Assembly: GCA_014338405.1 (NCBI GenBank)
Contig: JTDE01000286.1
Location: forward strand, 72,976-136,975
Direction: 5' to 3'
DNA: 64,000 nucleotides
DNA from: Paragonimus skrjabini miyazakii
Lineage: Eukaryota; Platyhelminthes; Trematoda; Plagiorchiida; Troglotrematidae
The notes under the pieces were generated by a model, which worked only from the letters and a program-made list of their open reading frames with translations, made no database searches and had not been told where the DNA came from. The position numbers were made by a program, and so were the translations under genes. Below are positions 12,446 to 26,600 of this stretch, one piece after another. The stretch's first letter is position 1, and each line of letters starts with the position of its first letter.

Positions 12446-14018
12446 AAATATTAATATACCAAGACAGACCAGTGTACATTGGTATTAAGTACACTTTAGT
12501 ATACCTTGAGTATCTACCATAAGTTTTGAGTTCACCGGGACACTGCTGAATTGAAGCTTCAACCGCTTTTGTAGCAATGGCATACAAAAGTGTATAACGT
12601 CTAGAAAACAACAATGAGGCTGGGTGAAGAATAATATCATTGTTTTCTATTTATACAAAACAACCAGATTTAGTGTTGTCTACTCTACTTGTTAATCGCC
12701 CGGTAACGCACATAATCCGCACGGTCCTTGTTTATTTAAATTGAACGTATCCTATACTTTTTTTGATTTTCCATACGGACAGACATTTTAATCATCGCCT
12801 TTTGAAAGAAAACTGATTAAAGTTTTGCTGCTGAATGAGCTCATCTGTAGTGGATAGACTGGAAACAAATGGACGCCTAACTCTGGTTTAAGTTCCGCTG
12901 AATCAGTTTTATATGAGTACTTCTTGATCACTGAGCTCCCACTACGCCCAACAAAATTAGTTACAAATCTAAGCACTCACTTATATGTGTGATAGACATT
13001 AAAAAAGACTTATGAGGAAAACGACGATTGAGCTAGTTTACTTTGGTATGCCTTACTTCTTAAACTGTTCCGGTTGAATTCACAATGACAGATCTGAAGA
13101 CAAATGACTTATTTTTCTAACTCTTCCAAAACAAACACTATTTAAGATCGTGACGATAACGCTACCTTATATTGCTAACATTGTGGTCATTATTCTTGTT
13201 TTACCATCGTCATATTTTTAGTCTCCTCTGTTAAATTAATCTTAATTAATAACTTGTTGTCTGTGGATTTTTGAGACCAGTTAACTTTGTGACAGTAAAC
13301 GTAGGCGTTGGATCAGCTGTGATCGTGGTTTGGCGTGTTACCAGAAGTCGAAACACTAGACCAAATTGTTTATATTTCTGTTAAGGAGTCCATTTTCCGT
13401 CTAAAACCGCCTCTGTGATCGACACAAACGAGTGATCCAATGAAAATTGGCGGAACTTTCCAGAACGGTGATTTAGTGACCCCAACTACTTTTTTTCGTT
13501 TACTGTCCTTCTATTTTCTGATTCGATAATGTTTTCAGGTCACTACGCACCATATAGATATCCTGTACTTTTCGCCTTGTCGCACACTTTTTTTGAAGCG
13601 GAACAGGACTGTTTTTGCACGCGTCTTTTGGCTTATCTTGGGAGTAAATACGGACACAGTCACGGTGTTTTCGTGACTCAGATGTTCCGTGTTAATTATT
13701 ATTTGGATGATAATTCGATTTTTGCCAAGCGCTCTACTATCTCGAAGACGAACCAGCTTATCTTTTCTAGGGTTTACAACAATTTGGGGAGGCGCACATT
13801 GGTTTTCACAGGGATGCAACAAATGTAGTGTCTTTTTCATGGAGAAGGTTCTGCTATGACTGAATCTAGTTAACTTATTTGTATTCGGATGGTAACGGGT
13901 TAACGGTGATAGTTAATATTCATAGGTAACATAATGGTGTAGTTTATGTAACTATTTGTATGAAATGAAAATGTTTAGACCTAACGGAAAAACTTCAGGA
14001 GTTAAAAATATTACTAAC

Positions 14019-14198
14019 CTTGACAAAATTTGACTTGTCTGGAATCGATATGGTTGCAAGGCGGTGTGGATATAGGAACGTGATTCAGTTCCCATTCCAC
14101 TAAACCCATCGGATGAGCTTTCACATTACAGCCGATCACGGTACTTTCACCCAAATACTGTTGGATGGTATTGTGAGACATTTTGATCTCTGGAGCAT
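14019..14198 (-). CDS. Exon Ig3a: first half of Ig domain 3
   Basis: This 180-nt exon is phase 1 at both ends, with acceptor GCATTTTCAG and donor GTTAGT. It encodes APEIKM, then LGESTVIGCNVKAHPMGLVEWEL, giving the strand-B Cys and the core Trp of Ig3 at normal spacing. After the Trp come two further cysteines (PPCNHIDS and KFCQ), which the standard Ig fold does not use and which could form an extra disulfide. The segment resembles the start of Ig3 in lachesin/DIP proteins, where AP-x-I opens the domain. Confidence 0.82.
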
Positions 14199-17100
14199 CT
14201 GAAAATGCGATCAATCAGAAGCTGCTATAGTTCTCGTTTTGTGTTTTGAAAATAAAAATGAAGACCATTCTAAATAGTTTGTTAAGTGTTTTCTTGTGAT
14301 AGATCATACTACCTGACCAATAGTTGACCAGTAGCCACCATTTATACACTGCGAATATCATTTTCCTTTGTTTGATTATTTTTTAACTGTGGTCATCTCT
14401 CCTCATTTTAGTTAACACTAGCCCTCTGGTAAGTGTAAATCGAAAGAGAACACTCACATACCTCATATCGTTCAGTGAATTGAATAACTACTGATTACAT
14501 GGAGATGCTAGGCTGGTATAGAATAGGAACACGCGTGTATGCGATTATATTCTCATGCTCGACAGTGAGAAAGTTATGTTAACACAGCACAAACGATAAG
14601 GTAGTTTGTGTCAATTGGAAAGTCAGTATCAAAGTCGAAATTAGAAAAATCGCCTAGTGGACACTTATAGGGGTTAAATATAATGAAAAGTGGTCAAAAA
14701 TTGACAGTTAAATGACGCTTAAACGGTTCGCCCATACCATCTTATCAAAGTAAACGCCTAACTCACTAATGAGATTCAATCTGAACAGCGTGTGCACAAG
14801 CTGCATTCCACATTTTCGGATCAATTTTCAATCAGCGGTTATGGTTTGAGGTCTATACCAAACTTGTTCTCCTCCTGCTCATTAGTAGTCAAAACTACAC
14901 TGTAATGAGAACAAAATGACTTATGCAGTAGTTGTCCGTAGACATGAAACTAACGGGCGGATTACGTTAGTCAAGTTTTGATTTTTCATGCACGAAGGTT
15001 CAACATGCATCGCTTCGCCATTAGTTTCGTATTCGCTGGATGAATTAGAATTACGTCACAGGATAAGTTTATGCTGCCCGAAAGTAGTGGATCATTTTTT
15101 AACGGTAACTGCAGCAGCATTTGCTGACCTGCAACCTATTCTAATTTGGTTCTCTGATCAGCACTTGTCACGACTTAGATAACTGCAGGTCATAATACAT
15201 AAATTCAGTCCAGTAGTTGTTTCGAAAACCATCCTTATAAGTCACTGAGTGATTAACCTTGGATTGCTATCGAATTGACATACTGACTTTGGTGATTGCG
15301 CGATTCACAATGTAATTCATTAAACAGAAATCATCCACTAAGTTATTCAGAACATGAAGGCACAAAAACATAAAGATGTTAATGGTTTCAAACTCCAGTT
15401 GTTTGTGAGGGTGTTACAATAAGAGGGTGAATATAGAGGACATCTAAATAATGGAAACTGAGGCTAACCGCATGTCATAAAGACTTTGCAAACAAAGTAC
15501 ACAAATTGTAATATTCACTGAGTAAACACATTAGGTTGGTACGTACGCCACGATAGTATGCTTCAGTTCTGCGACTGATAACGAAAACCGTTGAAATATC
15601 TTATGAAGATATGCAAGTTCAGAAATTATTAGTCCGAAATCTAAAGAAGTCTGAATAATGGTTTACATAAAGCTTATCCCAATCTTGTTTCCAGTTCAAT
15701 TGTTTGTTTTCTCTACCAATAGATAAATGTTGCCAGATAAAAAATGATTCTGAATGTCATGCTTCCAAACAAGGGATCTTTTGATACCGTTGTACTCTGT
15801 GGCCAACCGCAAACTTAGTGTGTGTGTAAGCAGTGGGGAGATAAAGAAGGAGATGCTAACTGAGCGATAAAACTGTGTAATCACTAATTTCAGGAACAGA
15901 GAAATCCAGACTGTTTAATTATTTTGATGATTTCTCTCAAGTATTCGAGAATAAGTGATCCTGAACGAAGATTACGTAAGCTAGATAGGTGTTTATTTTT
16001 TGGGAAGACTGTAACAGTTGTAAAGTTTTTGAAGGAATTAATAATAGCTAACAAACCGCAAGTTTGGTTTTTAATCAAAGAGACTATATGAGTTGCTTTA
16101 CATGGACATCTCTGTCAGAAATTTTGGGAATTTTTTAAAGAATTGAGGCGCGCAAATTTGCTACTGTTAAATGTTGCATGCTCACATTATCTGGAAATCG
16201 ATGTAAACAACGGTGGTTTTAGTGAAACTGGAATTTCTTTGCGTGCTTATCTAATTTCCTCAGACTTGCACGAGATTGTAGGTTTTAGGAGAGAACAAGA
16301 GTGGTACAGCACAAGCCCTACTTGATACCGTTCTTTGATCAACTTTACCTTCCTCATTTCATGTTCATTATAACCATTTTCCTTTCGCACAGTGAATGCA
16401 TCATCCATGATCACCATTTCACCTGCCGTTAGCTTTCATTTAAGTCGCTAGACTTAGTGGGACGATAGTATACGTATTGCGTCCGCGTGCTAAACGCCCT
16501 GGCTAGTCTAGAACTCATCTTTCCAGGTTCTTAACATTTTGCACTGCACGGGCTATTGCACACATGCTTTCAGTCTGATTCCTTTGGGATGTGCCAGTTG
16601 AACAGCGTATGATATAATGTAGACCAAATGGGAGAATATCAACACAAAAGTCTATCTCATCATAACAGGCCGCTGCATAAGGGCAATGATGGTCACGTAT
16701 GCATTTAATAGAGCTTTTATGTATACTTGAACTTCTCCGCGATTACTCACGATAAGGTGGAGGAAAAACGGAGTGAATTGACATCCCTTCTCCTCTGAAC
16801 TTCAGGATTACTTGGTTAGATGCCCAACTATGCACATAACTCGCTTTTATATTTTTATGGTCCGTACAATCCAAACCAGCTTTTACGTCATAGGTGGAAG
16901 ATTAGAAAATTTTGCTGTATGAAGATCTAAAAGGCGGGGTTTACACCTAAATGGTGTGCCAGAGAAAATTTTGGGTAGCTCTGACATGACACCATCTTCA
17001 CTTAGGGATATATCGACCCTGCATTTAATACTGACGAGTCAGTAGTGAAACGAAATTCTCTAAACACTTCATTTTTTGAATTCTTTTCGCGAAATAAAGG

Positions 17101-17290
17101 CAACTCCTGAGTCAATCAAATGTGTCTAAACTAGACTCCATATTCAGATCGGGGATCAAACAGTCTGTTAACTTTACGGAAAAGGAATCGCACGCCAATA
17201 CAAATCGCGAATGTTTACAAATGCTAATTTATCTCGATAGAGTGTATGTAAATGGATTAAAGAGTTCGATAACGCATAGATAAAACTTAC
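14199..17290 (-). other. Intron of the Ig gene (3.1 kb)
   Basis: This lies between Ig2b and Ig3a and is the shortest intron seen. I recognise no mobile element, repeat or exon-like segment in it. Confidence 0.6.
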
Positions 17291-17419
17291 AGCGTACTAA
17301 CACACGAGTTTCACTGATTGCTGCGGGAGAGATACCGTTTGTTGCTTCACATATGTAAAAACCAGACATTTTTCGTTGGAGTTGTGAGAAAACTAGCAGA
17401 CCGCCACGCACGAAAATAT
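17291..17419 (-). CDS. Exon Ig2b: second half of Ig domain 2
   Basis: This 129-nt exon is phase 1 at both ends, with a TTTTTTGCATTTCAG acceptor and a GTAAGT donor. It encodes GGLLVFSQLQRKMSGFYIC followed by EATNGISP and a terminal VLVR strand. This is strands E, F and G of Ig2, resembling the family pattern of a Met/Gly-x-Y-x-C motif followed by NG-x-P. The D of the usual D-x-G-x-Y-x-C is replaced by M-S-G. Spliced to Ig3a the join reads VLVR-YAPEI, the expected Ig2-Ig3 linker. The splice phases fit Ig2a and Ig3a directly, so no extra exon is needed between them. Confidence 0.82.
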
Positions 17420-19487
17420 CTGAAATGCAAAAAATCCAAGAAATGTTATCAACTTAGTCTATGCCAGTTAATTATTGTCAGAAACACCGGTCGTCATTTG
17501 TGACTCATTCCAGTAATTTGTCCTATAATCTTTAATACACCTTTTTGTTAAAGGCGGGGAATTTTAGATTGGATAAATCCAAGTGAGAAAACAAAGCAAT
17601 CGTAATATCTCTATACTTGATAGAACACTGTCTTTACTAAGGTATGTGAAGGGTACTTTTTACGATATTTTCTCACAAATCAAAGATTCAGAATCTAGTT
17701 CTAACTAATTTTCCTCTAATACCGAAGGATAATGTCTGTGATGGTTTCTGTTTGTCCGTAGAAACAGGCCTCTGGGTTTGTTTATGCACAACGACATCAA
17801 ATGCGGTCGTGTTTTACTTTACGAACAGAACACTCAGCCACGGCTGCTCAGTATGAGTGGCAAACCAGGCTCCAAGTAGGTCAACACATCAGAGCTCCAT
17901 TCTCCTCTCTTATGACTGGCTTCTGTTCTAGTTGTTCAATGAAGATACCATCATAATTTGCCTAATCCACTAGCTGCAGTTTCGCAGCACAGATTGGGTT
18001 AACAAATCTCAGTAGGTTTATGGTTTCCCTTGCATACCCATTTCTGTCATATGCGTAACTTTTTCTCATTCACACAGGTAGCTGTGAGCTTACAACAAGC
18101 TGAAGGGTAATCCGTTGTTTTCGATTCACATCATACGGTTCAGCTTTGGTTGAGCAGACCCATCATATTTAAGGTTCTAGTCTACTGTTGGATATCACTG
18201 TTTGAGGTTAGGTCCTATCGGTTAATGCCAATGACTCACGTGAACTAGTGCAGATAAACGGTGTTCAGTAAACATCCAAAGCTTGTGTATGGCATCCATG
18301 TCTAACCACCAAACCCAAGTGGATTGGAAGCTCAGGCTTGGTGCTTTTGAACATCAGTTCTGGCGGTCGTCATGATCTTCTCCTCCGAACTTTGCCTTTT
18401 CTCGAGACTCATAACGTAACTCACCTATATAGGCCGGTCACATCCTCTCAAAAGGATATGAGGGAAAGTGCGCATTTTAAAAGACTCTCCTCAACACACT
18501 TGCTAATCAGCAATCAAATGAAGTAGAATGGTATGTTTAGCATAACTGTCTGCAATGTTTTATTTACAGTGTTAATACAACGCACCTTCAACCTCTCAAG
18601 CGACTGTGCATGCTTTTAGTCTGGAAACGATGGCAAGCTGTTAAACGCTATTTAACTGCAAACGTGAACGACAATCCAGCGACTCTTTAAAAAGGGTATG
18701 CCTTCTTACGGACAATGCGATTCCGGTTACATTATCAAAAGAAGCTATTTTTCTGGTCCAAATGTAACTCAGTACAGGTGCCTGAGACTGCCTGGATGAA
18801 AAATTGGCGTCACCCTAACCATGAGAAAGTTTAGAACTCATAAAAATATACTACATATGTATGTGTGTAACCGATTTACTTCAAACGTGGTTACAATGGT
18901 CCGGTGTATCAAAGTGGTCAATACCAGAATTGTTCTTCTCGCGTTTAGCAAGTCAAAATTGTCAAGACAATTGATTTTCTGGAATAGTCTATTACATCAG
19001 AGGAAAACTTTGAATAGCACTATCTATTCCGGGATAAAATTGGAAGTTGAATTCTAGGTATCAACAAATTTTGCGTGAGTGTGGTCCCTAAGTAGAAAAC
19101 CTCAGAAAAATGTAAAATAAGCGCGCATGTATTGGATGTCAATAAGTCAAATGCTTCATGACGTCAGCTGTTAAATTAAACTACCAAACTAAATCTGAAT
19201 ACAAATCCATTCCACTTTCTTCCGTTCATGTTTGGTGAAAACTCATTGTGTTCAAGTTACTTTGTGTCTTTCACCGAGATTTTTCTTTGACTGTTACTGT
19301 TGCAGTTCGATTTGGATGAGATGTAACGGCCGTCATTATCAACTATATGGTTGTGTCAAGTCAACCGTTCTTAATGTGTAGGCCTGAGTAGTCAAATAAC
19401 AGCCAGGTCATATATAAACTAAAATGCCCCAGAGAAAAAATCAATGTCTGGCAGACTGAGATGATTGTCGAATTTATTTATACTTAC

Positions 19488-19557
19488 GTTCAATGGCCAG
19501 AGTAATGGACAGAAACTTAACTGGACTCTTTGATTCATTCGAGGCACAGAATAGGTT
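19488..19557 (-). pseudogene. Possible decayed Ig2b-like exon
   Basis: The minus strand reads NLFCASNESKSPVKFLSITL followed by AIE and a perfect GTAAGT donor in phase 1, the same exit phase as Ig2b. The residue pattern (Cys, Ala/Asn turn, S-P, alternating hydrophobics) aligns with the strand F-G part of Ig2b. It sits in the Ig2a-Ig2b intron, where a duplicated alternative exon would be expected. A stop codon just upstream and a weak acceptor argue for a dead or chance segment. Confidence 0.25.
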
Positions 19558-22500
19558 CTTCAAGAATTATCTAGTATAAGTACGTTTCATCTCGATCAAT
19601 ATTTTATTCACAAAGACCAAGCAAATGTTTGTAAAGTTTGCAAATATTCGATTCCCAGGCTGATTCTGTGTGAACAATAAAAAGTGCACAATAAGACCCC
19701 AGTTATTTTCTTTCTTCTAGGTGAGTGCTTTCGATGCTTTGACTCGCACAATTTTGTCTTATAAATTTCGCTACCAGATTTTACCTTCAAGCGTTGAATT
19801 TGAAATCATCTTCAAAACATTTCAGGAATTTAACGCGCTAAGTAAAGTATACGCATATTGACTGAGTACTTAGCCGTGTTAATTTTTTGAGTAGTATACG
19901 CGGCTGAAGACAGTTTGTTTTGTAGGAGCTACCACTTGCTCACGTGCTGTTACTGCGGGCTACCAAGAAGTGGAAAATAGTACCACCCATCATTAAATCA
20001 ATATACAGGCATTCGAAGCTTTTACAGACTGGTCTAAATGAAGTCAACACAGACAAAGAGTTACAAAAACTTCATAATCAACAATTTTGAGTCATACGGA
20101 AGATGTGACATTGTGATCTGAAACAGTCGGCGATCAACAGTAGCCCTGTAACCATATTTCAGTCGGTATGTTTTTACTACTCATAAGTAGCATATAGATT
20201 AAGGGAAAGAACTTCAATAGAGAATATAAAGTGGTGCATTTGGCAGAACATCCAAGTTTGACCTGTGCCAACGGCATATTGTTTTATCCACCATATAAAT
20301 GAAAAGACTCCCACAGGTAAATACCTATAACAGCTTGGACCATGTAAAGGCACATGTAGAATAACTGCAAGTAGTTTAACTGTCAACTGCTTTATAAAAC
20401 AGTGGTTTATGTATCATTCCATTCGATGGAAACCTGGGGTTCTCACGAAATGTGTCTGCAAACTTTCTTCTTACAGCCCAACGATACCCTATCTTTCAAC
20501 AAGAACGATTTCTGGTTAAATATATTGCATGTTTATCCTCGAAGTTATCTTTCAGGCAGTCACGATGGAAACGTTTATCCATGCCATCAACTAGTCTTTT
20601 TTCAGCGAAGTAACCTAACACTAGACATAATACTATCTTAGTAAAATAACCCAACTCTGTTTTATTGGGGAAAAAATGTTATAAGAGAGTTTTAATGGTA
20701 ATGATCATTGTTTATCAAAACACCGTCTTTTCGGCAGGGAGGTCATTTTTCAGGTAAAACGTTTACGGCTTACTGGAATTCGTTATTGATTAGGCCGAAA
20801 AGTTAAAAGCTACAAACTGACTAACTTGTAGAAGGATGACTGCTTTTTGATTTAAGTAAATGTCCTGAGAACCTGAACCATTTCTTGGTAGATAACAATG
20901 AAAGCAAAGTGTATGAATCAATGTGTCCTTGTCACTCTAGAAGAACATTAACGACGTCGATAAACACGCTTTTTTGGGTATCATAACAAACAAACGTTGG
21001 GGTAAAACCTTTCGATCAAAACTGCACATTAATACTTCATGAATTATTATGACATCTGGCGGACTTGTTTACATGACGCCAAGGCACAATCACAGACCAC
21101 TTTAAGTATCAAGCGGGGTAGCTGCAAAAAGTGGAAGTTTTGTTTCACTCCATAAACAAAATTTCCAAACTATTATTCCAAGAATGAGAAAGCATGTGTC
21201 AGGATTACTAAACGATTTGAGGACAGCCCATGCATAAGTAAAGGATAACGTTTTTATTACATTAACTGATTGTTCCATTTTTTCAAGATGTTAGTCGAGA
21301 TCAAAGTCTGGGGTATTAGGTGACTGCGAATCCAGCTTAATAGTTCTGATTTGTGCCTCAACAAACGTATACCCCTGTTAGTACAGGAACAACTAAGCTG
21401 TTATCATACAATGGTGAAGGAAGCTGGTCGAGGTGAACAATAATTTGCCACATGCTGTTTAGACTAGGAGATAGAAAGAAAAGTGTAGACGGTTCTGAAC
21501 CAACTAGCACTTATTGCCCTTCTCCAGTTGAATCACACACGAGCTTGGATACCGTAAGGCCATGCAGGTCATGAAAAAGGTCACATGAAAAAGATTTGAA
21601 ATCTGAACTAAGAAAGCAATGTTATAATCATTGTTGTACTTTAGCACAAAATCAAGTTAAGAAAGATGCCATGAGAACGATTGTTTTCAGTCGGTTACTT
21701 TTTAAGGAATTTCTACAGTCAAGCTTTGTTAGTTTACTTCTGAGTTCCGGAGTAATTGAGTTTAGTTCACACTGTAATTTGAGTCAATAATCCTGAGTGC
21801 TAGTAACCAATGAGAGCAAACATTTTACTAATGGCAGCTTTGTTTTAGAACTATACTAATGAAGTCATTTTAACACTGAACTGTTTTTAATTCTCTTCAT
21901 TTAAAAGTATTATATATCAACTTTTTCTTACGGACGTGATAATATCTTATACTCTTTTTTAAAGAATCTATGATGCACTCTCGTTTTAAAAGTGGTCATT
22001 AATCTAATTTACGCTCAGTGTATTTTTTGGACCATGTGATCCTGAAAGACAATAAATTAAACTAAAATTATCTTGAAATCATTTGCATATGGACTTGTGA
22101 CCAACATCCATTAACGTAACGATAGAAGAGGTAATGCTCTATCAGCCATCATTATTAGAAATATTGAGGGATAAAAGCTGGAAAAATACCCAGTGGTTCT
22201 GTATTTATCAGATAAACAACATTGATTGACATCGTTTGTCGAAATCGTCTATCAAAACTCATAAACCTTGATTAGAAGGGGCTACAGTTTCATATGAAGC
22301 CTACAGTATATAACAAAATCTATAACGACTTAAAAATTAGTGACTGATTCTGTATACATTTAACCGGTTTTATTAAAAACCATAAAATTCCAGCTGTTGC
22401 ATCTTGTCAGCTTGTTTCAGTCAGAATGCATGATTATTCTTGTAAGTTTGCAACTTGTACAAATTTACTTCAGTCTACAGTCCCATTAGAAATTGCACAT

Positions 22501-23360
22501 CGTCTATGAGTGTTCGCGAAACCCACACGGTTAATCGAGTTATTTTACAGGCAAAGTTCATTCATGCCATTCATTTAACACGTTGCATGAACGTTTACAT
22601 ATGTGACACGATTATCTTATACAGTCAGGTGCCCATGCGATTGGAGACTGAGCTGAAAACCATTGTTTAATTTACTGCTCGGTAGTCGTCGTCAGTACAT
22701 CCCGTCAACCGTCATGTAGTGGCTAATAGATACAGTTATGTATAACAGGTAAGCACGCTAATGGAAAAGTGAACGCTGGTCAGATTAGTTCCACGTACAA
22801 GCGTTCGCACAAGATATTCTCACACTTTACTCATAAGCGCATCATGACCAATCTTGAGACCCTTATCAACTCCGCCTACAACTGGTGCCTACAGTGAAGT
22901 TCAATGAGATCAATATTGTCAGATGTTTTGTGCTCTGATAAAGTAGGTTTTCTGTCACAATGACCAGTTTTTCTATCTTATGCTGTAAATGTATGTGGAT
23001 TATCACTCTATCAGTCTGCGCAAAAACTGTATGACTACACGGGTTTACTACGTAGGCTTGTATAATTGGCCATTGTCACATGGTCACCACAGTAAAATTG
23101 ACAGGTTTTATCATTTATTATAAATTTGATACACTTTTCGTTATACTTTCCGTTAAGATAATCAAACTAATGTTACGGAGCTAGAAGGAATATAACATTT
23201 CATAACATAAGCTGGTTAACCCTTTATTTTCCGAACACATCACTTTTTCTGTTTTATATAATATAATCATTTTTGTAATCATGCACGCATGCAAACCGTA
23301 CTCAACGTGACAACTGACGAATGGTCAAATACGACCTCAGTGGTATGTTTTTGGGGAAAT

Positions 23361-23695
23361 TTCAACCCGACTCAGAAGTCCCCATAGAGGATGTTGTCGA
23401 CTATGGTTAACACATAATAATTGTATTCTCTCAAGACGATCGGATAGCCCGATTATTGCTGACAAGCAAAAATAGTCGAACTTGCACCTATGACAATTTG
23501 GTCTTGCCTTACGCGAGGTCAGTAACACAGTGGTCAAGTCGGTTGATTCACGAATGTGTGGCATCAATTCAAATCTCATTCCTGACAAGGATATATACGC
23601 TATTGATCAGCTTTAACAAAAGCATAACTAGAGTCTAATCCCCCGTTTTAGAAGAGGTTGACTGAGAAGTCTATCTGAATGCAAATGCTATGATC
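23361..23695 (+). mobile_element. Composite tRNA-derived SINE, diverged
   Basis: The head region (CCGACTCAGAAGTCC, TATGGTTAACACA, GATCGGATAGCCCGATTATT) aligns with the composite heads at 1445 and 33265. The tRNA-like body follows with GCGAGGTCAGTAACACAGTG (A-box-like) and AATTCAAATCTCATTCC (degenerate B box). The tail GGTTGACTGAGAAGTCTATC matches the other copies. This third copy shows that head and body are one unit. Confidence 0.65.
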
Positions 23696-26600
23696 ATACT
23701 GAAACTAGTTAAATTCCTGTTTATTCATCAAGAGCCTTTTCGTTCGTTTAGGATTGGTCGAGCTCCAGTACAAAACCAGTTCTATCATCCAATCATATAA
23801 AAGAGTTTTCGCACATTGCATCACCGCTGGCAGCCTAAGAAGCCAACGCAGCTTACGATGTCAACAAGAAGAACGTAGGCAATAAGAATATTTGAAGACT
23901 GCCGTATCGAACCGTACAAACCAATCACGACGAAAACATATATAACAGTGGTTTTCTGAAGAATTGGACGACAAGTGAAAACGATGACCATTAATAGCAT
24001 GTCTACACTGAGTTCCGGATGAGGGCACAGTGGCCAACAAATTGATTTTTCAGTTTCTTCTCCAGTATTTAACTGTATTTTTTCCTCAAGGACTTCACGG
24101 AGGAGATAATGAGGTTTTCATGGACACATCAAGTGAACGTGGAAATTTCACCGCACCAAGAAATCTTTTCATGATTTCCATCACACAATCAGGCGTTTTA
24201 CCAAACCCCGGAAAAAGTTTATCTGCACCCACAGTTCCATGTGCTTTTGCCTCCGCTAATTGGAAAAGTAACCTCGAAGCTTATGCTATTGTACACCAGG
24301 TCACCTGATGATAGAACTGGCAAAAGCGCCGGAACCAATTGAAGAATGTCAAAATTATTATTTCAAGTGAAATTTTAATTATTGAACCTTCAGCCACGGA
24401 CAGTGATAATTATGTTTATTGGAAGGAAACTATGTGAGTGGTTTGAAACCACTTTGCAAAAGCATCTCTACTTCCTGCTCAATACTTTTACGCTAATTGA
24501 GCTTGTCCCGAACGTGATTTAATTTGGGATGCGAAGTTTATGCTAACCTATTCTCATGAGGTTTGCGGCATAAATTCCGTTTTTGTTCTGCTCTACTGAT
24601 CTGCCGAATGATCACGTTGGCAAGTAAATTACGACAAATTTACCCAAATGAGAAAACCGCTAGATAAGGTGTTTAACGTGTGACAAGCACAATATCAATT
24701 GTCCACCCGTAGTCAAAATATTCTGCCTCATTTAGCATTAATTTTTCTCAAGGACTAAAAGTGATTAGCCCTTTTTGGTTGACTTGGAAACTGACGTGCA
24801 CCTCCTGTGATTATATTCTAGGTCATAGGTCTTCCTGTAACGACGATGACAACAACCTCCTCATTTGGACATTGTGTTACTGGTCGTGGGCTCGATTTAT
24901 CAGCCTACCTGATGTTGATGGGAGCGACCCAGATTGAAACAAATGTCCACGATTTCGCCGGTGGTCACCGAGAGCAATAACTCCCAGTCAAAATGGTGTT
25001 CAGAATAGATGGTTAAAGCTGGACGTTCAAACCTGGCGGGAAAAGTCTCATTCACGGGATTAACAACCATAGGAAACTGAGTAATTGCTTTATCTTCTCT
25101 TGATGTTACCAAACACAGTGAAAATCACATGTGCACATCTTAGGCCGACTGATTGGTTCTGTTGTTTCTTCTCTGTCTAAGATGAACCAACTGGAGTAGT
25201 GCTTGACAGACTTCCCTAACAAGTATCAGTGATAAACTCCCTTTATGGGAGCATCACTGACAATTTTTAGAAGATCGAACATGGATTTCAATGTTTATTT
25301 ACAAAATGTTCTATGCAAATACAAAACTGTGATCACATCTGAACTGTGCTCAATTTGTGACTTTCACATTGTAAGTGTATTGATAAGAGACACCCGCCTC
25401 ACCGGTTGGAAGTTTTCGATGAAAAGATTGGAATTTTCAGGGTGCTGATGACATTTTACCATTCACAGCTAACTTTCACCCGCTTGACTACGTTCATTCT
25501 CGGAGTGATCGGGCGTTTGCTGTTTGGTGATCATCAGTGCGTCAATCGGTTTCCTATTCTATTTGATAAGACGTTCAATTATGTTTTTTTTTACTACTGA
25601 ACTACCTCATAGTCTGTTCTGTGTAATTTATCCAAAAAAAAACGCAAGGTGCCCTAGTGAATGAACTGAAACCAACTGCAGAACTGGCAACACAAAATAG
25701 GCAAAAAGGAGAGCTTGCAGATACAATCAAACTAAAACAGACAGTAAGCTTGTCAGTAAGAAATTAGAGAGTGAGATAGTGTACGGCGGTTTTGGTTAAA
25801 AACCACCGAAGTTGAACGCAGCGACGGAGTTGATAAAGAGCTAAGTTAATGTTGCAACCGACAGAAGTTACCGAAGGGCTGGTTGTGTATTGAAATTCCA
25901 CTCAGTACAGGCCGAAGCTTCTCGTTTGAAAGATGATATGCATATCAAGGCTGCCCCATTCGTGGTCTATTTAGTCGACTACCTCTGTGGATCAGCGCTT
26001 CACCAACACCACAAGCTGAAAGAATTATTGTACTTTGGTCTGCTTGATTATGTTTTGAGAACAAAGGTGCGGGAATTGGTTCATCCTGGATTAAGCTTGA
26101 CATCAACAGACGGATTTTTTCTCACCGTTCATTGGGTATCAACCACTCTGTTGCGATAGGCCAGACATCATGTAGGTCGACAGGTTAGGTCGTCATGTCA
26201 CCCAGGTTTTGCTTTCAAAACACTGAAAGTACGCTTGGAGAGTTGTGACCAAGCATAATCACCCAACCATGGTGACCCTTTAATCCTTCCTCGTTTAACG
26301 CCCACTAGCTAATGCCCACTTCGATATTCCTATAATCACAACGAAGTTGTTACTATTGGTCTTCAAACCTGTGTTCTTTTAAAATCTTTCTAACAGTTAC
26401 ATTTGCTGAATATTCGTTTTTTATGATTGTTACGTGAAGTTCCAACTGCCGTTTATATAACCACGTATAGTTTGTATTTCAGCTCTGTTAGTCATAGCCC
26501 TACAACTTCAGTAACCATGATGTCTTTCCTACATTTTCCACACTTTTACCTTCTGTTTGTTCAAGGTCAATTTTTTGCCATGCTAATATTGCTTCTCATG

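Larger units (their letters stand above)
2914..14018 (-). other. Intron of the Ig gene (11.1 kb) with element relics
   Basis: This lies between Ig3a and Ig3b. It contains a LINE reverse-transcriptase-like relic near 5260, an inverted SINE element at 6671-7035, a LINE endonuclease relic at 9290-9794, a repeat pair at 10895 and 12330, and a tRNA-like fragment near 11959. ORFs at 3669-3977 and 13529-13840 have no recognisable content. I see nothing else in the remaining sequence. Confidence 0.6.

Noticed and set aside
13529..13840. Overlapping ~100-codon ORFs on both strands
   Set aside because: Both peptides look random; at most one could be real and neither matches anything I know.
24909..25085. 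Minus-strand exon-like segment with a TTGEIVDICFNLG Ig-like string and a CAG/GTAGGC donor
   Set aside because: Its phase-0 boundaries do not fit between phase-1 exons Ig2a and Ig2b, and it has no core Trp; the gene is complete there without it.
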